A stretch of 64,000 bases of DNA from Oceanobacillus halophilus (GTDB lineage: Bacteria; Bacillota; Bacilli; Bacillales; Amphibacillaceae), in assembly GCF_003628505.1 (NCBI RefSeq), contig NZ_RBZP01000001.1, forward strand, positions 186,001 to 250,000, read 5' to 3'. The notes under the pieces are model-generated. The model was not told the DNA's origin. It saw only the letters and a list, made by a program, of their open reading frames with translations, and did not search any database. Below, piece by piece: positions 1-10,320 of the stretch. Each line of letters begins with the position of its first letter. Positions within the stretch are counted from its first letter, which is position 1. Position numbers and translations under genes: made by a program.

Positions 1-48
1 AAGTTAGTAGGTAAGTAATATCTGTATATTTATTGTGAGGTGAATGAA

Positions 49-480
49 ATGAGTATTAAAAATAAAATAAAGAATTTTTTTGTTGAAGAGGATTATGAGT
101 ACGAATATGTTGAGGAAGAACAAATACCTGAAACAAATCCAATACATTCGAAACAAAAGAATCAAAATGTTGTTAGTTTGACAAGTGTTCAGCAACCGAA
201 TTCCAAAGTTGTGCTATGCGAGCCAAGAACGTATAATGAGGCACAGGAGATAGCTGATAATATTGTTAATAAACGTGCAGTTGTAATTAATCTACAACGC
301 GTTGACCGCAATCAGGCAAAACGAATTGTTGATTTTTTAAGTGGGACAGTATATGCGGTTAACGGTGATATTCAGAAACTCGGTGCTGAAACATTTTTAT
401 GCACACCTGAGAATATTGATGTTTCTGGATCCATAACAGATAGTTTATTTAGTGAAGATGATTATGATAAAGGATGGTAA
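49..480 (+). CDS. sepF: Cell division protein SepF
   Basis: SepF bundles FtsZ filaments and ties the Z ring to the membrane. The 143-residue product has a basic amphipathic N-terminus ([11 protein letters not shown]), an acidic linker at about 13-50 and the SepF core at about 55-130 with the conserved [10 protein letters not shown] stretch. I start it at the ATG at 49, six bases after GAGGTG at 37-42; the in-frame GTG at 40 lies inside that ribosome binding site. It opens the sepF-ylmG-ylmH-divIVA cluster, and the next gene follows after 3 bases. No promoter is visible, so transcription probably enters from upstream of the window. Confidence 0.93.
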   Translation: MSIKNKIKNFFVEEDYEYEYVEEEQIPETNPIHSKQKNQNVVSLTSVQQPNSKVVLCEPRTYNEAQEIADNIVNKRAVVINLQRVDRNQAKRIVDFLSGTVYAVNGDIQKLGAETFLCTPENIDVSGSITDSLFSEDDYDKGW

Positions 481-483
481 TAG

Positions 484-750
484 ATGGTTCAAATTTTTCA
501 AATCTTAGATTTAGCACTTAACATATACAGTTGGGGAATCATTATTTATATATTCATGTCATGGTTTCCAGGAGCACGAGAATCTTCATTTGGTGAAATG
601 TTAGGGAGAATTTGTGAACCCTACTTAGAAGTATTTCGTAAATTTATTCCACCTCTTGGAATGATTGATTTATCTCCTATTATAGCAATTTTTGTTCTGC
701 ATTTAGCTAGAATGGGGTTATATGAGTTTTTTAGAATGTTCCTATTCTAA
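484..750 (+). CDS. ylmG: YggT-family membrane protein YlmG
   Basis: Small integral membrane protein of the YggT family (88 residues). Two hydrophobic segments (about 8-27 and 62-85) flank a short polar loop that contains the family-typical SWFPGA and P-rich FIPPLGMIDLSPI stretches. The biochemical role is not settled; homologues sit next to sepF in most Firmicutes and are linked to division or membrane organisation. It begins 3 bases after sepF and ends 37 bases before ylmH, so it is almost certainly co-transcribed with both. Confidence 0.88.
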   Translation: MVQIFQILDLALNIYSWGIIIYIFMSWFPGARESSFGEMLGRICEPYLEVFRKFIPPLGMIDLSPIIAIFVLHLARMGLYEFFRMFLF

Positions 751-787
751 TGGAATGATAAATAACAAACAAAAATAGGAGTCTGAA

Positions 788-1564
788 ATGGATATTTATC
801 AGCATTTTCGAAAAGATGAACATAGCTTTATTGATCAGGTTTTATCATGGAAAGAACAGGTTGAAAGGACATTTATACCAAAACTAACAGATTTTCTAGA
901 TCCGAGGGAACAACAAATTATAGAAATGTTAATTGGTACGAACCATGATGAATTAAAGCTTTATTTCAACGGTGGCGGAGTCCATAGTGAAAGGAAACGT
1001 GCCGTTATTGCACCTCTTTATGAGGAGATTGAGCAAGATACATATCAATTAAGTTTACTCCAGGCGAAGTACCAGGACAAATTTGTAACCCTTGAACATC
1101 GAGATGTGATGGGGGCATTTTTGTCCTTAGGAGTAAAAAGAAAAAAACTGGGAGATATTTTAGTCAAAGATGGCGTCATTCAAATAGTTACAGCTCAAGA
1201 AATAGCTTTTTATGTACTCACCAATCTAAATTCAATTAAGAAAGCTAATATTGAATTTGGGGAAAAACCTTTTACCTCGCTTATTGAGGTGGAAAAAAAC
1301 TGGATAGAGATGGATAAGACTGTTTCTTCATTAAGATTAGATGCTGTATTAAAAGAAATCTATCATATTTCTCGAAAAGATGCAGCAGAATATATAAAAA
1401 GGCAATATGTTAAGGTGAACTTTAAAGTTGTTGAGGAAGCTAAATTTCCTCTACAAGAGGGTGACTTGCTCTCACTCCGAGGAAAAGGACGCAGTAAATT
1501 AGTTAAAATTAATGGTCAAACAAAAAAAGAAAAGTGGAAGCTAACTGTAGCAATACTAAATTAA
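788..1564 (+). CDS. ylmH: S4-domain RNA-binding protein YlmH
   Basis: RNA-binding protein of the YlmH family (258 residues). An N-terminal alpha/beta region is followed by a C-terminal S4 domain at about 180-250 (LRLDAVLKEIYHISRKDAAEYI). In B. subtilis, YlmH is associated with rescue of obstructed large ribosomal subunits, which would connect it functionally to RqcH encoded later in this window. An AATAGGAG ribosome binding site precedes the ATG. It lies in the division cluster between ylmG and divIVA, as in other Bacillaceae. Confidence 0.9.
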   Translation: MDIYQHFRKDEHSFIDQVLSWKEQVERTFIPKLTDFLDPREQQIIEMLIGTNHDELKLYFNGGGVHSERKRAVIAPLYEEIEQDTYQLSLLQAKYQDKFVTLEHRDVMGAFLSLGVKRKKLGDILVKDGVIQIVTAQEIAFYVLTNLNSIKKANIEFGEKPFTSLIEVEKNWIEMDKTVSSLRLDAVLKEIYHISRKDAAEYIKRQYVKVNFKVVEEAKFPLQEGDLLSLRGKGRSKLVKINGQTKKEKWKLTVAILN

Positions 1565-1657
1565 TTCGTTTTTTTTGCAGGAAATAATTTATTTTTGTCG
1601 AATAATAGGTATTAATAGCAAATAATGTGATTATAATTTCCTAAGGAGGTGGCCAAT

Positions 1658-2161
1658 GTGCCATTAACACCGCTAGATATTCACAATAAGGAGTTTACAA
1701 AAAGTTTTCGTGGATATGATGAAGATGAAGTGAACGAATTTTTAGATCAGGTAATCAAAGATTATGAATTAGTAATTAGAGAGAAGAAAGACTTACAGGA
1801 AAAAATGACCCAGCTTAATGAGAAATTAGGACATTTTACAAATATTGAAGAAACGTTAAATAAATCTATTTTAGTAGCTCAAGAAACAGCTGAAGATGTG
1901 AAGAATAGTGCTACGAAGGAATCTAAATTAATAATTAAAGAAGCAGAGAAAAATGCAGATCGTATTATTAATGAGGCTTTAAGTAAATCACGACGGATTT
2001 CCATAGAAGTCGAAGAGTTAAAAAAGCAGGCAAAAGTATTCCGTACACGATTAAAGATGTTAGTTGAAGCCCAACTGGAAATGATTGAAACAAATGATTG
2101 GGATGATTTATTTGATACAGAAATGGCGGAAGAACTTGAATTAATTGAAAATGAATCGTAA
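1658..2161 (+). CDS. divIVA: Septum-site and pole-organising protein DivIVA
   Basis: DivIVA recognises negatively curved membrane at septa and poles and recruits Min and sporulation partners. The 167-residue product starts MPLTPLDIHNKEF, matching the conserved membrane-binding N-terminal domain (about 1-60, including FRGYDEDEVNEFL), then forms coiled coils to about 150 and ends in an acidic tail. I choose the GTG at 1658, seven bases after AAGGAGGT at 1643-1650. An in-frame GTG at 1649 overlaps that ribosome binding site and would add three residues absent from the family. Confidence 0.95.
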   Translation: MPLTPLDIHNKEFTKSFRGYDEDEVNEFLDQVIKDYELVIREKKDLQEKMTQLNEKLGHFTNIEETLNKSILVAQETAEDVKNSATKESKLIIKEAEKNADRIINEALSKSRRISIEVEELKKQAKVFRTRLKMLVEAQLEMIETNDWDDLFDTEMAEELELIENES

Positions 2162-2164
2162 ATC

Positions 2165-2193
2165 TTGACGAAATCTGGAATTTTACATATAAT
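2165..2193 (+). promoter_or_regulatory. Sigma-A promoter of the ileS leader
   Basis: TTGACG at 2165-2170 and TATAAT at 2188-2193 are separated by 17 bases, a near-consensus vegetative promoter. It lies immediately after the divIVA stop and would start the T-box leader near 2200, giving ileS its own transcription unit. Confidence 0.8.
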
Positions 2194-2199
2194 TCTTAA

Positions 2200-2475
2200 A
2201 CAAGGTAATAAAATAATTTAAAATACGTTGATGGAGACAGTATAGAAGCGAGTTTACTGTTTAAGCGAATCAGGGTATGGTGAAAGCCTGATACAGTAAT
2301 GCTTTTAGAATATCACTCCAAAGTATCCATTATGAAAAATAAGTAGTATTGGACGGTTCATCCCCGTTAAGGATTTCGAGTGAATTTAAAATAATCTTAT
2401 TTTAAATTTATAAGGGTGGTACCGCGAGTCTTCTCGTCCCTTTTAGGGGGATTTGAGAAGGCTTTTTTAGTATAT
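2200..2475 (+). promoter_or_regulatory. T-box leader of ileS (isoleucine tRNA-responsive)
   Basis: The diagnostic T-box sequence AGGGTGGTACCGCG lies at 2413-2426. It is followed by a rho-independent terminator, in which TCTTCTCGTCCC pairs with GGGGATTTGAGAAG before a T run near 2463. A long stem I starts with ATGGA near 2230 and closes with TCCAT near 2326-2330. Near its base the internal loop reads GAATATCAC, placing a putative ATC (Ile) specifier codon at 2312-2314, consistent with the downstream gene. Uncharged tRNA-Ile pairing at the specifier and the UGGN bulge would favour the antiterminator and allow ileS expression. Confidence 0.93.
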
Positions 2476-2499
2476 GATTGAACATAAGGAGGAAGCAAG

Positions 2500-5250
2500 A
2501 TGGATTATAAGGACACGTTACTAATGCCTAAGACAAAATTTAAAATGCGTGGTAACTTACCAAATAAAGAACCAAAGAGACAAGAACTTTGGGAAGAAAA
2601 TGAAATTTACGAGAAGGTTCAAGAAAGAACGAAAGGAAGACCTTCTTTTGTATTACATGATGGACCTCCATATGCGAATGGTGATTTGCATATTGGTCAT
2701 GCGTTAAATAAAATTTTGAAGGATATTATTGTCAGACAAAAATCGATGAGTGGGTATCATGCTCCATATGTTCCAGGATGGGATACGCATGGTTTACCTA
2801 TCGAAACAGCTTTAGGAAAAAATAAAAAAGTAGATCGTAAAAAAATGAGCATTTCAGAATTTAGACAAAAATGTGCGGAGTATGCATTAGGTCAAGTTGA
2901 TGGTCAACGGTCTCAATTTAAACAATTGGGTGTAAGAGGGGACTGGGATAATCCTTATCTCACTTTAACTAAAGACTTTGAAGCAGCACAAATTCAAGTA
3001 TTTGGTGAAATGGCTAAGAAGGGGTATATCTACAAAGGGTTAAAACCAGTTTATTGGTCTCCATCATCAGAGTCTGCTCTAGCGGAAGCAGAAATTGAGT
3101 ACCATGATAAACGTTCTCCATCTATTTATGTTTCATTTAATGTAACAGACGGAAAAGGTGTATTAGATGAAGGGGATAAAATTATTATCTGGACAACAAC
3201 ACCTTGGACCATTCCTGCAAACTTAGGAATTAGTTTACATCCTGACTTAGACTATGTAGTAGCAAAAGTTGGAGGAGACAATTTTGTAGTTGCTCATGAA
3301 TTGTTTGAAACAGTAGCAGATGAGTTAAGTTGGGAAAACCCAGAAGTAATAAAAACGTTTAAAGGTAAAGAAGTAGATAAAGCTGTTGCTAAACATCCAT
3401 TCTATGATCGTGATTCAATTGTAATGCTAGGTAAGCATGTTACCACTGATGCTGGTACTGGTTGCGTTCATACTGCACCTGGACATGGGGAAGATGACTT
3501 CTTTGTTGGAAAAACGTATGGTCTGGAAGCTTTATCACCATTAGATGATAAGGGTGTATTTACTGAACAGGCGCCAGGTTTTGAGGGAATGTTCTATGAC
3601 GATGCCAATAAAGTTGTAACTGAAAAGTTAGAGCAGAATAATGCATTATTAAAAATGTCATTCATTACACACTCATACCCACATGATTGGCGTACGAAAA
3701 AGCCAACTATTTTCCGTGCAACTTCACAGTGGTTCGCATCGATTAAAGATTTCCGTCAAGATATCTTAGACGAAATTAAGGAGATTAACTGGTACCCAAG
3801 CTGGGGAGAAACTAGGTTATATAACATGGTTCGTGACCGTGAAGATTGGTGTATATCTCGTCAACGTACATGGGGTGTACCTATTCCTGTATTCTATGGA
3901 GAAGATGGAACACCAATAATTACCGATGAAACGATTAATCACGTTTCAAACTTGTTTGCTGAATATGGTTCTAATGTATGGTTTGAAAGAGAAGCGAAAG
4001 ATTTGCTACCTGAAGGATTCACCTCTGAGCATAGTCCGAATGGTAAATTCACGAAAGAAACAGATATCATGGATGTTTGGTTTGATTCCGGTTCTTCTCA
4101 CCAAGCTGTATTATTAACTAGGGAAGGGCATAAGCGACCAGCAGATTTATATTTAGAAGGAAGTGACCAGTACCGAGGATGGTTTAACTCTTCTATCTCA
4201 ACATCCGTTGCTGTAACAGGTAAAGCACCTTACAAGAATATTGTAAGCCATGGGTTTGTTTTGGATGGTAACGGTCGTAAAATGAGTAAATCATTAGGAA
4301 ATGTTATTTTTCCGTCAAAAGTATTGAAACAGTATGGAGCGGATATCTTACGTTTGTGGGTTGCCTCTGTTGATTATCAAGCAGATGTTCGTATTTCCGA
4401 TGATATTCTAAGACAAATCTCAGAAAGTTATCGAAAAATCCGTAATACGTTCCGGTTTATGCTTGGAAACTTGGCTGACTTTGATCCAAAAACGGACCGT
4501 GTGGAAGATGCAGATCTAGAAGAAGTAGATCGTTACATGTTAAATCGTCTACAGCAATTGGTTGCAAGTGTTAGAGAAAGTTATGATAGATTTGAGTACT
4601 CTCCTATTTACCACAGTATTCATAACTTCTGTGCAGTAGATTTAAGCTCATTCTATTTAGATTTTGCAAAGGATATCCTATATATCGAAGCAGCAGATAA
4701 TAAACGTCGCCGTAGTTTGCAAACTGGTTACTATGAAATCCTTAAAACCCTTGTACAGTTATTGTCTCCAATTATACCTCATACTGCAGATGAGGTATGG
4801 GAGTTCATTCCAGGAGTAGAAGCAGAAAGTGTACAATTAACGGATATGCCAGAGCCTAGAAAACTAGCTGACTTTGATGAAGAAAAATGGACTCACTTTA
4901 TGAAAGTTCGTGACGATGTTCTTAAAGCGTTAGAAGAAGCTCGTAATGAAAAAGTAATTGGTAAATCATTAGAAGCAAGAGTAACTATTGTGCCTAAAGA
5001 TGAAGATACAAAGAAAGTATTAGAGTCGATGGAATACTTACACCAATTATTGATTGTATCTGAAGCGGTTGTTGCTGATACTACAGAAGGTGCAAAAGAA
5101 TACCGTTATGTTGATGTTACCGTTGAAAACCATCCCGGTGAAAAATGTGAACGTTGCTGGGTATCATCTGATACAGTAGGCGAAGATCATGATCATCCAG
5201 AATTATGTACTCGCTGTGCTGGTATTGTTAAAGAAAACTATACTGCTTAG
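2500..5250 (+). CDS. ileS: Isoleucyl-tRNA synthetase
   Basis: Class I synthetase that charges tRNA-Ile in the cytoplasm and edits mischarged valine. The 916-residue protein shows the HIGH motif at residues 64-67 ([13 protein letters not shown]), a CP1 editing insertion containing [15 protein letters not shown] at 594-598, an anticodon-binding region, and a C-terminal zinc motif CERCW...CTRC near 885-910. Length and architecture match the standard bacterial form. GGAGGAA precedes the ATG. It forms its own transcription unit between the T-box leader and a strong terminator. Confidence 0.98.
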   Translation: MDYKDTLLMPKTKFKMRGNLPNKEPKRQELWEENEIYEKVQERTKGRPSFVLHDGPPYANGDLHIGHALNKILKDIIVRQKSMSGYHAPYVPGWDTHGLPIETALGKNKKVDRKKMSISEFRQKCAEYALGQVDGQRSQFKQLGVRGDWDNPYLTLTKDFEAAQIQVFGEMAKKGYIYKGLKPVYWSPSSESALAEAEIEYHDKRSPSIYVSFNVTDGKGVLDEGDKIIIWTTTPWTIPANLGISLHPDLDYVVAKVGGDNFVVAHELFETVADELSWENPEVIKTFKGKEVDKAVAKHPFYDRDSIVMLGKHVTTDAGTGCVHTAPGHGEDDFFVGKTYGLEALSPLDDKGVFTEQAPGFEGMFYDDANKVVTEKLEQNNALLKMSFITHSYPHDWRTKKPTIFRATSQWFASIKDFRQDILDEIKEINWYPSWGETRLYNMVRDREDWCISRQRTWGVPIPVFYGEDGTPIITDETINHVSNLFAEYGSNVWFEREAKDLLPEGFTSEHSPNGKFTKETDIMDVWFDSGSSHQAVLLTREGHKRPADLYLEGSDQYRGWFNSSISTSVAVTGKAPYKNIVSHGFVLDGNGRKMSKSLGNVIFPSKVLKQYGADILRLWVASVDYQADVRISDDILRQISESYRKIRNTFRFMLGNLADFDPKTDRVEDADLEEVDRYMLNRLQQLVASVRESYDRFEYSPIYHSIHNFCAVDLSSFYLDFAKDILYIEAADNKRRRSLQTGYYEILKTLVQLLSPIIPHTADEVWEFIPGVEAESVQLTDMPEPRKLADFDEEKWTHFMKVRDDVLKALEEARNEKVIGKSLEARVTIVPKDEDTKKVLESMEYLHQLLIVSEAVVADTTEGAKEYRYVDVTVENHPGEKCERCWVSSDTVGEDHDHPELCTRCAGIVKENYTA

Positions 5251-5265
5251 ATTAGACATATAATA

Positions 5266-5300
5266 AAAAGCTCCCCAGAGTTTTGGGGAGCATTTTTTTT
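5266..5300 (+). terminator. Rho-independent terminator after ileS
   Basis: GCTCCCCA and TGGGGAGC form a perfect GC-rich hairpin followed by a run of eight T residues. It ends ileS transcription before the repeat element R1. Confidence 0.9.
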
Positions 5301-5340
5301 GACTTTATAAGTTCTAAAAACTTGTTGTTAATACAGAATT

Positions 5341-5768
5341 TGTATAGACTGTGGATTACTTTAATTAAGAATACTGCTATATACCCGCTACGGAAATACA
5401 CTCCGCTTTCCGCGGGCGCTGCTGAGCCTACTCCGAGCTATCGCTCTACGTAGTCTCACCTAGGCTTTTCATCCCACAGGAGTCTCCGTGTATTTCCTTC
5501 GCTAATTTAGTGCTTTTTAACTTCCAAGCGTGTTATAAAGGCTCTATAGATATAGCCACTACTATTAAGCAGGTTGATTGGAGCGGAGGGCAGTCGACTC
5601 CTGCGGGAAGATAGGCCTAGATGAGACCCCGCAGTGCGATAGCACGAGGAGGCTCATCAGCCGCCCGCGGAAAGCGACTGCCCGGAGCGGAAATCAACAA
5701 CGCACTCCATTAGGTATTTATTCTTAATTAAATAAATCAGCACTTTATATCAACTATGCATTAAAGTT
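5341..5768. repeat. Intergenic repeat element R1 (alpha and beta cores)
   Basis: This fills most of the gene-free stretch between ileS and lspA. The left inner terminal repeat TTTAATTAAGAATA (5360-5373) is inverted at the right as TATTCTTAATTAAA (5719-5732), followed by the family flank TATATCAACTA. Inside are two GC-rich palindromic cores. Alpha spans about 5386-5513 and is bounded by CGGAAATACAC and GTGTATTTCC. Beta spans about 5573-5700, from GTTGATTGGAGCGG to GGAGCGGAAATCAACAAC, and contains CCCGCGGAAAGCG. Both cores lack the 58-bp AGGA-flanked module seen in other copies. I see no coding potential. Confidence 0.85.
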
Positions 5769-5828
5769 AATCTAAACTATGAATAGGCCAAATACCAAGA
5801 AGCAAGTTTCTGCAGTTAACGCTTATTC

Positions 5829-5857
5829 TTGAAAAATTGTAGCATAACATATAAGAT
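5829..5857 (+). promoter_or_regulatory. Putative sigma-A promoter of lspA
   Basis: TTGAAA at 5829-5834 and TAAGAT at 5852-5857 are 17 bases apart. A start near 5864 would place the upstream in-frame ATG at 5829 outside the transcript and supports translation from 5895. Confidence 0.5.
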
Positions 5858-5894
5858 AAATAAGACCTTAGAAAGAAGAATCGGGGGATATCTG

Positions 5895-6365
5895 ATGTTT
5901 TGGTATTACATCATTGCACTCATTATTATTGGAATTGACCAAATAACAAAATGGATAGTTATAACTTCCATGGAGTTAGGTGAACGTATTAGTATGGTGG
6001 AAGGCTTTTTTTATTTGACCTCACATCGCAATCAAGGAGCAGCATGGGGAATCTTGCAAGGAAAGATGGGCTTTTTCTATGTTGTAACAGTGATTGTCGT
6101 AATAGGTGTTATTTATTACATGCAAAAGTATGCACGAAATGATAAATGGTTAGCTTTAGGGTTAAGCTTTATATTAGGAGGAGCAATTGGTAACTTCATT
6201 GATCGTTTATTTAGACAAGAAGTAGTTGACTTTTTTGATTTCTACATATTGAATTATAATTTCCCAATCTTCAATGTGGCGGATTCTGCATTAACAATTG
6301 GAGTTATTCTCTTTATTATTGCTACCATTCTTGATGAATTAAAGAAAGGAAAATCCAAATCATGA
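5895..6365 (+). CDS. lspA: Prolipoprotein signal peptidase II
   Basis: Membrane aspartyl protease that removes signal peptides from lipid-modified prolipoproteins. The 156-residue form has four hydrophobic segments and the family motifs [11 protein letters not shown] (about 42-52), NFIDR with catalytic Asp103 and FNVADSALT with catalytic Asp130. I use the ATG at 5895 behind GGGGGA; the longer frame from 5829 adds a polar N-terminus not found in the family and overlaps the likely promoter. It overlaps the next gene by 4 bases, as in other Bacillaceae. Confidence 0.95.
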   Translation: MFWYYIIALIIIGIDQITKWIVITSMELGERISMVEGFFYLTSHRNQGAAWGILQGKMGFFYVVTVIVVIGVIYYMQKYARNDKWLALGLSFILGGAIGNFIDRLFRQEVVDFFDFYILNYNFPIFNVADSALTIGVILFIIATILDELKKGKSKS

Positions 6366-7273
6366 GTTCTCATCAACATGTTGTTACAGATGACCAGGCT
6401 AAAAATCGAATTGATAAAATCTTATCAGAAATAAATCCGGAAAATTCTCGTTCACAAATCCAAACTTGGATAACAAAGGGGCATGTGACTGTAAATAACG
6501 AGAAAGTTAAAGCGAATTATAAATGTCTTATGGGTGATAAAATCGAATGGACTATCCCAGAAACAGAACCACTGGAACTAACCCCAGAGAATATTCCATT
6601 GGATATTGTTTATGAAGATAGTGATCTGTTAGTGGTTAATAAACCTAAAGGAATGGTTGTTCATCCATCTGCAGGGCATGGAAGTGGTACTTTAGTTAAT
6701 GCCTTACTTTATCACTGCCATGATTTATCAGGTATAAATGGAGTAGAGAGACCTGGTATTGTTCATCGTATCGATAAAGACACAAGTGGATTATTGGTTG
6801 TAGCAAAGAACGATTACACGCATACTAATTTATCTGAGCAATTATCATCGAAAGATATGAAGCGAAAATATGAAGCAATTGTACATGGTGAAATTCCTCA
6901 CGAGACTGGAATAATTGATGCTCCGATAGGAAGAGATCCTAAAGATCGACAAAAGATGGGGATTGTTGATCAAGGTAAGCCGGCAGTTACGCATTTCCGT
7001 GTGCTTAACAGTTATCCAGATTATACCCATATAGAATGTCAACTGCAAACTGGAAGAACGCATCAGATACGTGTGCATATGAAATATATCGGTTATCCAC
7101 TTGTTGGAGATCCAAAGTATGGACCAAGAAAAACATTAGATACAAATGGTCAAGCATTACATGCGAAAGTGTTAGGTTTTACCCATCCAAGAACAAACAA
7201 ATGGTTGGAATTTGAAATGGAAGCACCGAGCTATTTTAAGGAAACACTAAACTATATTCAAAAAATGTATTGA
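6362..7273 (+). CDS. ylyB: Ribosomal large-subunit pseudouridine synthase, RluD type (YlyB)
   Basis: Converts specific uridines of 23S rRNA to pseudouridine. The 303-residue protein has an N-terminal S4 RNA-binding domain (about 14-75) and an RluA/RluD-family catalytic domain with the signature [16 protein letters not shown], whose Asp is the catalytic nucleophile, and later GRTHQIRVH. It shares ATGA with the end of lspA, so the two are translationally coupled. The pyr promoter begins at its stop codon. Target positions cannot be told from sequence. Confidence 0.93.
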   Translation: MSSHQHVVTDDQAKNRIDKILSEINPENSRSQIQTWITKGHVTVNNEKVKANYKCLMGDKIEWTIPETEPLELTPENIPLDIVYEDSDLLVVNKPKGMVVHPSAGHGSGTLVNALLYHCHDLSGINGVERPGIVHRIDKDTSGLLVVAKNDYTHTNLSEQLSSKDMKRKYEAIVHGEIPHETGIIDAPIGRDPKDRQKMGIVDQGKPAVTHFRVLNSYPDYTHIECQLQTGRTHQIRVHMKYIGYPLVGDPKYGPRKTLDTNGQALHAKVLGFTHPRTNKWLEFEMEAPSYFKETLNYIQKMY

Positions 7274-7298
7274 CATCACGTTATGAGTTTGAAATAAT
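7270..7298 (+). promoter_or_regulatory. Sigma-A promoter of the pyr operon
   Basis: TTGACA at 7270-7275, overlapping the ylyB stop codon, and AATAAT at 7293-7298 are 17 bases apart. Initiation near 7305 would produce the PyrR-responsive leader. Confidence 0.65.
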
Positions 7299-7304
7299 AG
7301 GTTC

Positions 7305-7425
7305 AGTTAAATAAATGCCCTTTTAAACATTAGTCCCGTGAGGCTAACAAAGGAACGGAATAATACTTTAACTATAAGTATATTCAAAATCCCTTTTTCT
7401 CATGGAAGAAGGGATTTTTTATGGA
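7305..7425 (+). promoter_or_regulatory. PyrR attenuator 1 (pyr operon leader)
   Basis: AGTCCCGTGAGGCTAACAAAGG at 7332-7353 resembles the PyrR-binding loop consensus (a CCnGnGAGGCT core followed by a downstream AAGG-type segment). A terminator follows, in which AAATCCCTT (7387-7395) pairs with AAGGGATTT before a T run ending near 7420. By analogy with B. subtilis, UMP-bound PyrR would stabilise the anti-antiterminator and reduce read-through into pyrR and the rest of the operon. Confidence 0.85.
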
Positions 7426-7456
7426 AAAATTTTAGCAGTAAGGGAGTGCAGGCTAA

Positions 7457-7999
<543 letters not shown>

Positions 8000-8004
8000 A
8001 ATAA

Positions 8005-8127
8005 TACGTTCAACTTTTAATTAAATCCAGAGAGATTTAGAAGGTTGTTTTAGATAGCGTGTATGATATTTATGAATCTACACGTCTACCTCTTTGCAGC
8101 CTTTTATGCAAAGAGGTTTTTTTATTA
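8005..8127 (+). promoter_or_regulatory. PyrR attenuator 2 (pyrR-pyrB intercistronic)
   Basis: The PyrR-binding loop is CCAGAGAGATTTAGAAGG at 8027-8044. A perfect 11-bp terminator stem follows, ACCTCTTTGCA (8088-8098) with TGCAAAGAGGT (8107-8117), then seven T residues. CGTGTA and TACACG between them can form part of the competing antiterminator. In B. subtilis there are three such sites, flanking pyrP; here pyrP is absent and only two sites remain. Confidence 0.87.
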
Positions 8128-8150
8128 TTCATGCAATTTAAGGAGGAGCT

Positions 8151-9077
8151 ATGAAAAACTTTATTTCTGCAGATCAGCTTTCGAAAGAAGAGATCTTTAA
8201 CGTATTACAAAGAGCAGAGTATTATCGTTTGAAAAACTATAAGATAAAAGATCAAGTGTTTGTAGCAAATCTTTTTTTTGAACCGAGTACAAGGACAAAA
8301 ATGAGTTTTACCGTAGCTCAAAAAAAGTTAGGTTTGGAAGTATTAGATTTTCATTCGGAATCATCTAGCGTATTAAAAGGTGAGTCCTTATATGATACAG
8401 TCAAAACATTTGAAGCAATTGGGGCTAATATGCTTGTGATTCGACATGAGTCGGATAAATGGTTTAAAGATCTGGAAAATAAATTATCGATTCCTATAAT
8501 TAATGCAGGAGCAGGAAAAGCGGAACATCCAACACAATGTATGCTTGATCTTTTAACCATTTATCAGGAATATGCATCCTTTAAAGACTTGAAAGTAGCT
8601 ATTGTAGGAGATATCAAACATAGTCGAGTAGCAAAATCCAACATGCAAGCATTACAGAAATTAGGTGCAGAAGTGTATCTTTGCGCAGCACCAGGATTTG
8701 AGGATGACGACTTGCCTGGAACGTATATCTCGATGGACGAGGCAGTGGAAATTTGTGATGTCATGATGCTATTAAGGATTCAGCACGAGAGACATGTGCA
8801 TAAAACAGAAACATCGAATTATTTAGATTTATATGGACTAACCAGATTAAGAGAAAGAAAAATGAAAAAGCACGCCATTATTATGCATCCAGCACCGATT
8901 AATCGTGGTGTGGAAATAGATAGTGATTTAGTAGAGTGCTCGAAATCACGAATCTTCAAACAGATGGCTAATGGGGTTTATATAAGAATGGCAATTATGA
9001 TGTATTTATTAGAAGAATGGGGGATTATTCGTGAAAAAAATCTTGAAGAATACAAAACGTATGCTGCCGTCAAATGA
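8151..9077 (+). CDS. pyrB: Aspartate carbamoyltransferase catalytic subunit
   Basis: Joins carbamoyl phosphate and aspartate, the committed step of pyrimidine synthesis. The 308-residue protein has the carbamoyl-phosphate signature EPSTRTKMSF near residue 45, HPTQCMLDL near 126 and MHPAPINRGVEI near 246. Length is that of the unregulated Bacillus-type catalytic chain; no pyrI regulatory chain is present. AAGGAGG precedes the ATG. Its end overlaps the start of pyrC by 47 bases. Confidence 0.97.
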   Translation: MKNFISADQLSKEEIFNVLQRAEYYRLKNYKIKDQVFVANLFFEPSTRTKMSFTVAQKKLGLEVLDFHSESSSVLKGESLYDTVKTFEAIGANMLVIRHESDKWFKDLENKLSIPIINAGAGKAEHPTQCMLDLLTIYQEYASFKDLKVAIVGDIKHSRVAKSNMQALQKLGAEVYLCAAPGFEDDDLPGTYISMDEAVEICDVMMLLRIQHERHVHKTETSNYLDLYGLTRLRERKMKKHAIIMHPAPINRGVEIDSDLVECSKSRIFKQMANGVYIRMAIMMYLLEEWGIIREKNLEEYKTYAAVK

Positions 9078-10320
9078 AATGGAATCTTGTGATATTTTAA
9101 TCGAGGATAAAGCGATAAAGAAAATTCAACCTGGAATTACCGAAGAAGCAGATATAGTAATAAACTTAGAAGGCAAGCTTGTCTTACCGGGGTTTATCGA
9201 TGTTCATATACATTTGCGAGAACCAGGTGGAGAGCATAAAGAAACAATTCTAACGGGTACGAAAGCTGCCGCTCATGGTGGTTTTACTACTGTTTGTGCA
9301 ATGCCTAATACCAATCCGGTCCTAGATAATGTGGAATCTGTTGAGGCGCTATTTGACAAAATACACGAGGATGCACAAGTAAGGGTGTTGCCATATGCAT
9401 CCATTACGAAAAATCTAAAGGGTGAAGAATTAACGAATATAGAAAAACTTGCTGAAATGGGCATTTTTGCGTTTACAGATGACGGAGTCGGAATACAAAC
9501 AACAGACATGATGTTTGAAGTAATGAAACGCGCTCAAGCTGTAGGAACTCCAATTGTTGCACACTGTGAAGATAATTCGGTTGTCTATGGCGGGGTTGTA
9601 CATGAGGGGAAAGTAAGTGAATCTCTAAATCTGCCTGGTATACCTTCAATAAGTGAATCTGTACAGATTGCAAGAGATGTATTGCTGTCTGAAGCAACTG
9701 GTAGTCATTATCATGTTTGTCATGTTAGTACGAAGGAATCTGTTCGTGTCATTCGTGATGCGAAACGAGCAGGTATAAATGTTACTGCGGAAGTAACTCC
9801 ACATCATTTGCTACTAAATGAAGAGGATATTACGATAGCCTCTACGAATTTTAAAATGAATCCACCTCTTCGCGGGAAGAAAGACCAAGAAGCCTTACTT
9901 GAAGGTTTACTTGACGGAACCATAGATTGTATTGCAACGGATCATGCGCCACACGCTGTTTGGGAAAAAACTACTGGCATGATGGATGCACCATTCGGAA
10001 TTGTGGGTTTAGAAACAGCGTTTAGTTTGTTATATACCCATCTCGTAAAGACGAGTAAAGTTACGTTAAAACAATTGGTAGATTGGTTAACTATCAGACC
10101 AGCAGAAGTATTTCAACTGCCTTATGGAAGATTAGAAGAAGGTAGTGTAGCAGATATTACAGTTGTAGATTTAGAGAAAAATACGATTATAGATAAAGAG
10201 ACTTTTCATTCAAAAGGAAGAAATACACCGTTTGATAATTGGAACGTTTATGGTAAGCCGGTGTTGACGATGGTTGAAGGTAAAGTTGTCTATATCGATG
10301 AGGGGGATTTACATGGTTAA
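9031..10320 (+). CDS. pyrC: Dihydroorotase
   Basis: Zinc amidohydrolase that cyclises carbamoyl aspartate to dihydroorotate. The 429-residue protein has the metal-binding DVHIHLREPGG near 54-64, a VAHCEDNS metal-site region, and ATDHAPH near 308. I keep the GTG start at 9031 because GGGGGA (9019-9024) lies seven bases upstream and the N-terminal beta-sandwich aligns with class I dihydroorotases from there. It overlaps pyrB by 47 bases and carA by 8 bases. Confidence 0.95.
   Translation: MKKILKNTKRMLPSNEMESCDILIEDKAIKKIQPGITEEADIVINLEGKLVLPGFIDVHIHLREPGGEHKETILTGTKAAAHGGFTTVCAMPNTNPVLDNVESVEALFDKIHEDAQVRVLPYASITKNLKGEELTNIEKLAEMGIFAFTDDGVGIQTTDMMFEVMKRAQAVGTPIVAHCEDNSVVYGGVVHEGKVSESLNLPGIPSISESVQIARDVLLSEATGSHYHVCHVSTKESVRVIRDAKRAGINVTAEVTPHHLLLNEEDITIASTNFKMNPPLRGKKDQEALLEGLLDGTIDCIATDHAPHAVWEKTTGMMDAPFGIVGLETAFSLLYTHLVKTSKVTLKQLVDWLTIRPAEVFQLPYGRLEEGSVADITVVDLEKNTIIDKETFHSKGRNTPFDNWNVYGKPVLTMVEGKVVYIDEGDLHG

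Noticed and set aside
3926-4117. 63-codon frame within ileS
   Set aside because: Alternative frame inside a well-conserved synthetase; no independent start signal.
5341-5768. CRISPR array or transposon gene in the repeat regions
   Set aside because: There are no regularly spaced direct repeats with spacers and no transposase or recombinase frame in any of the seven elements.
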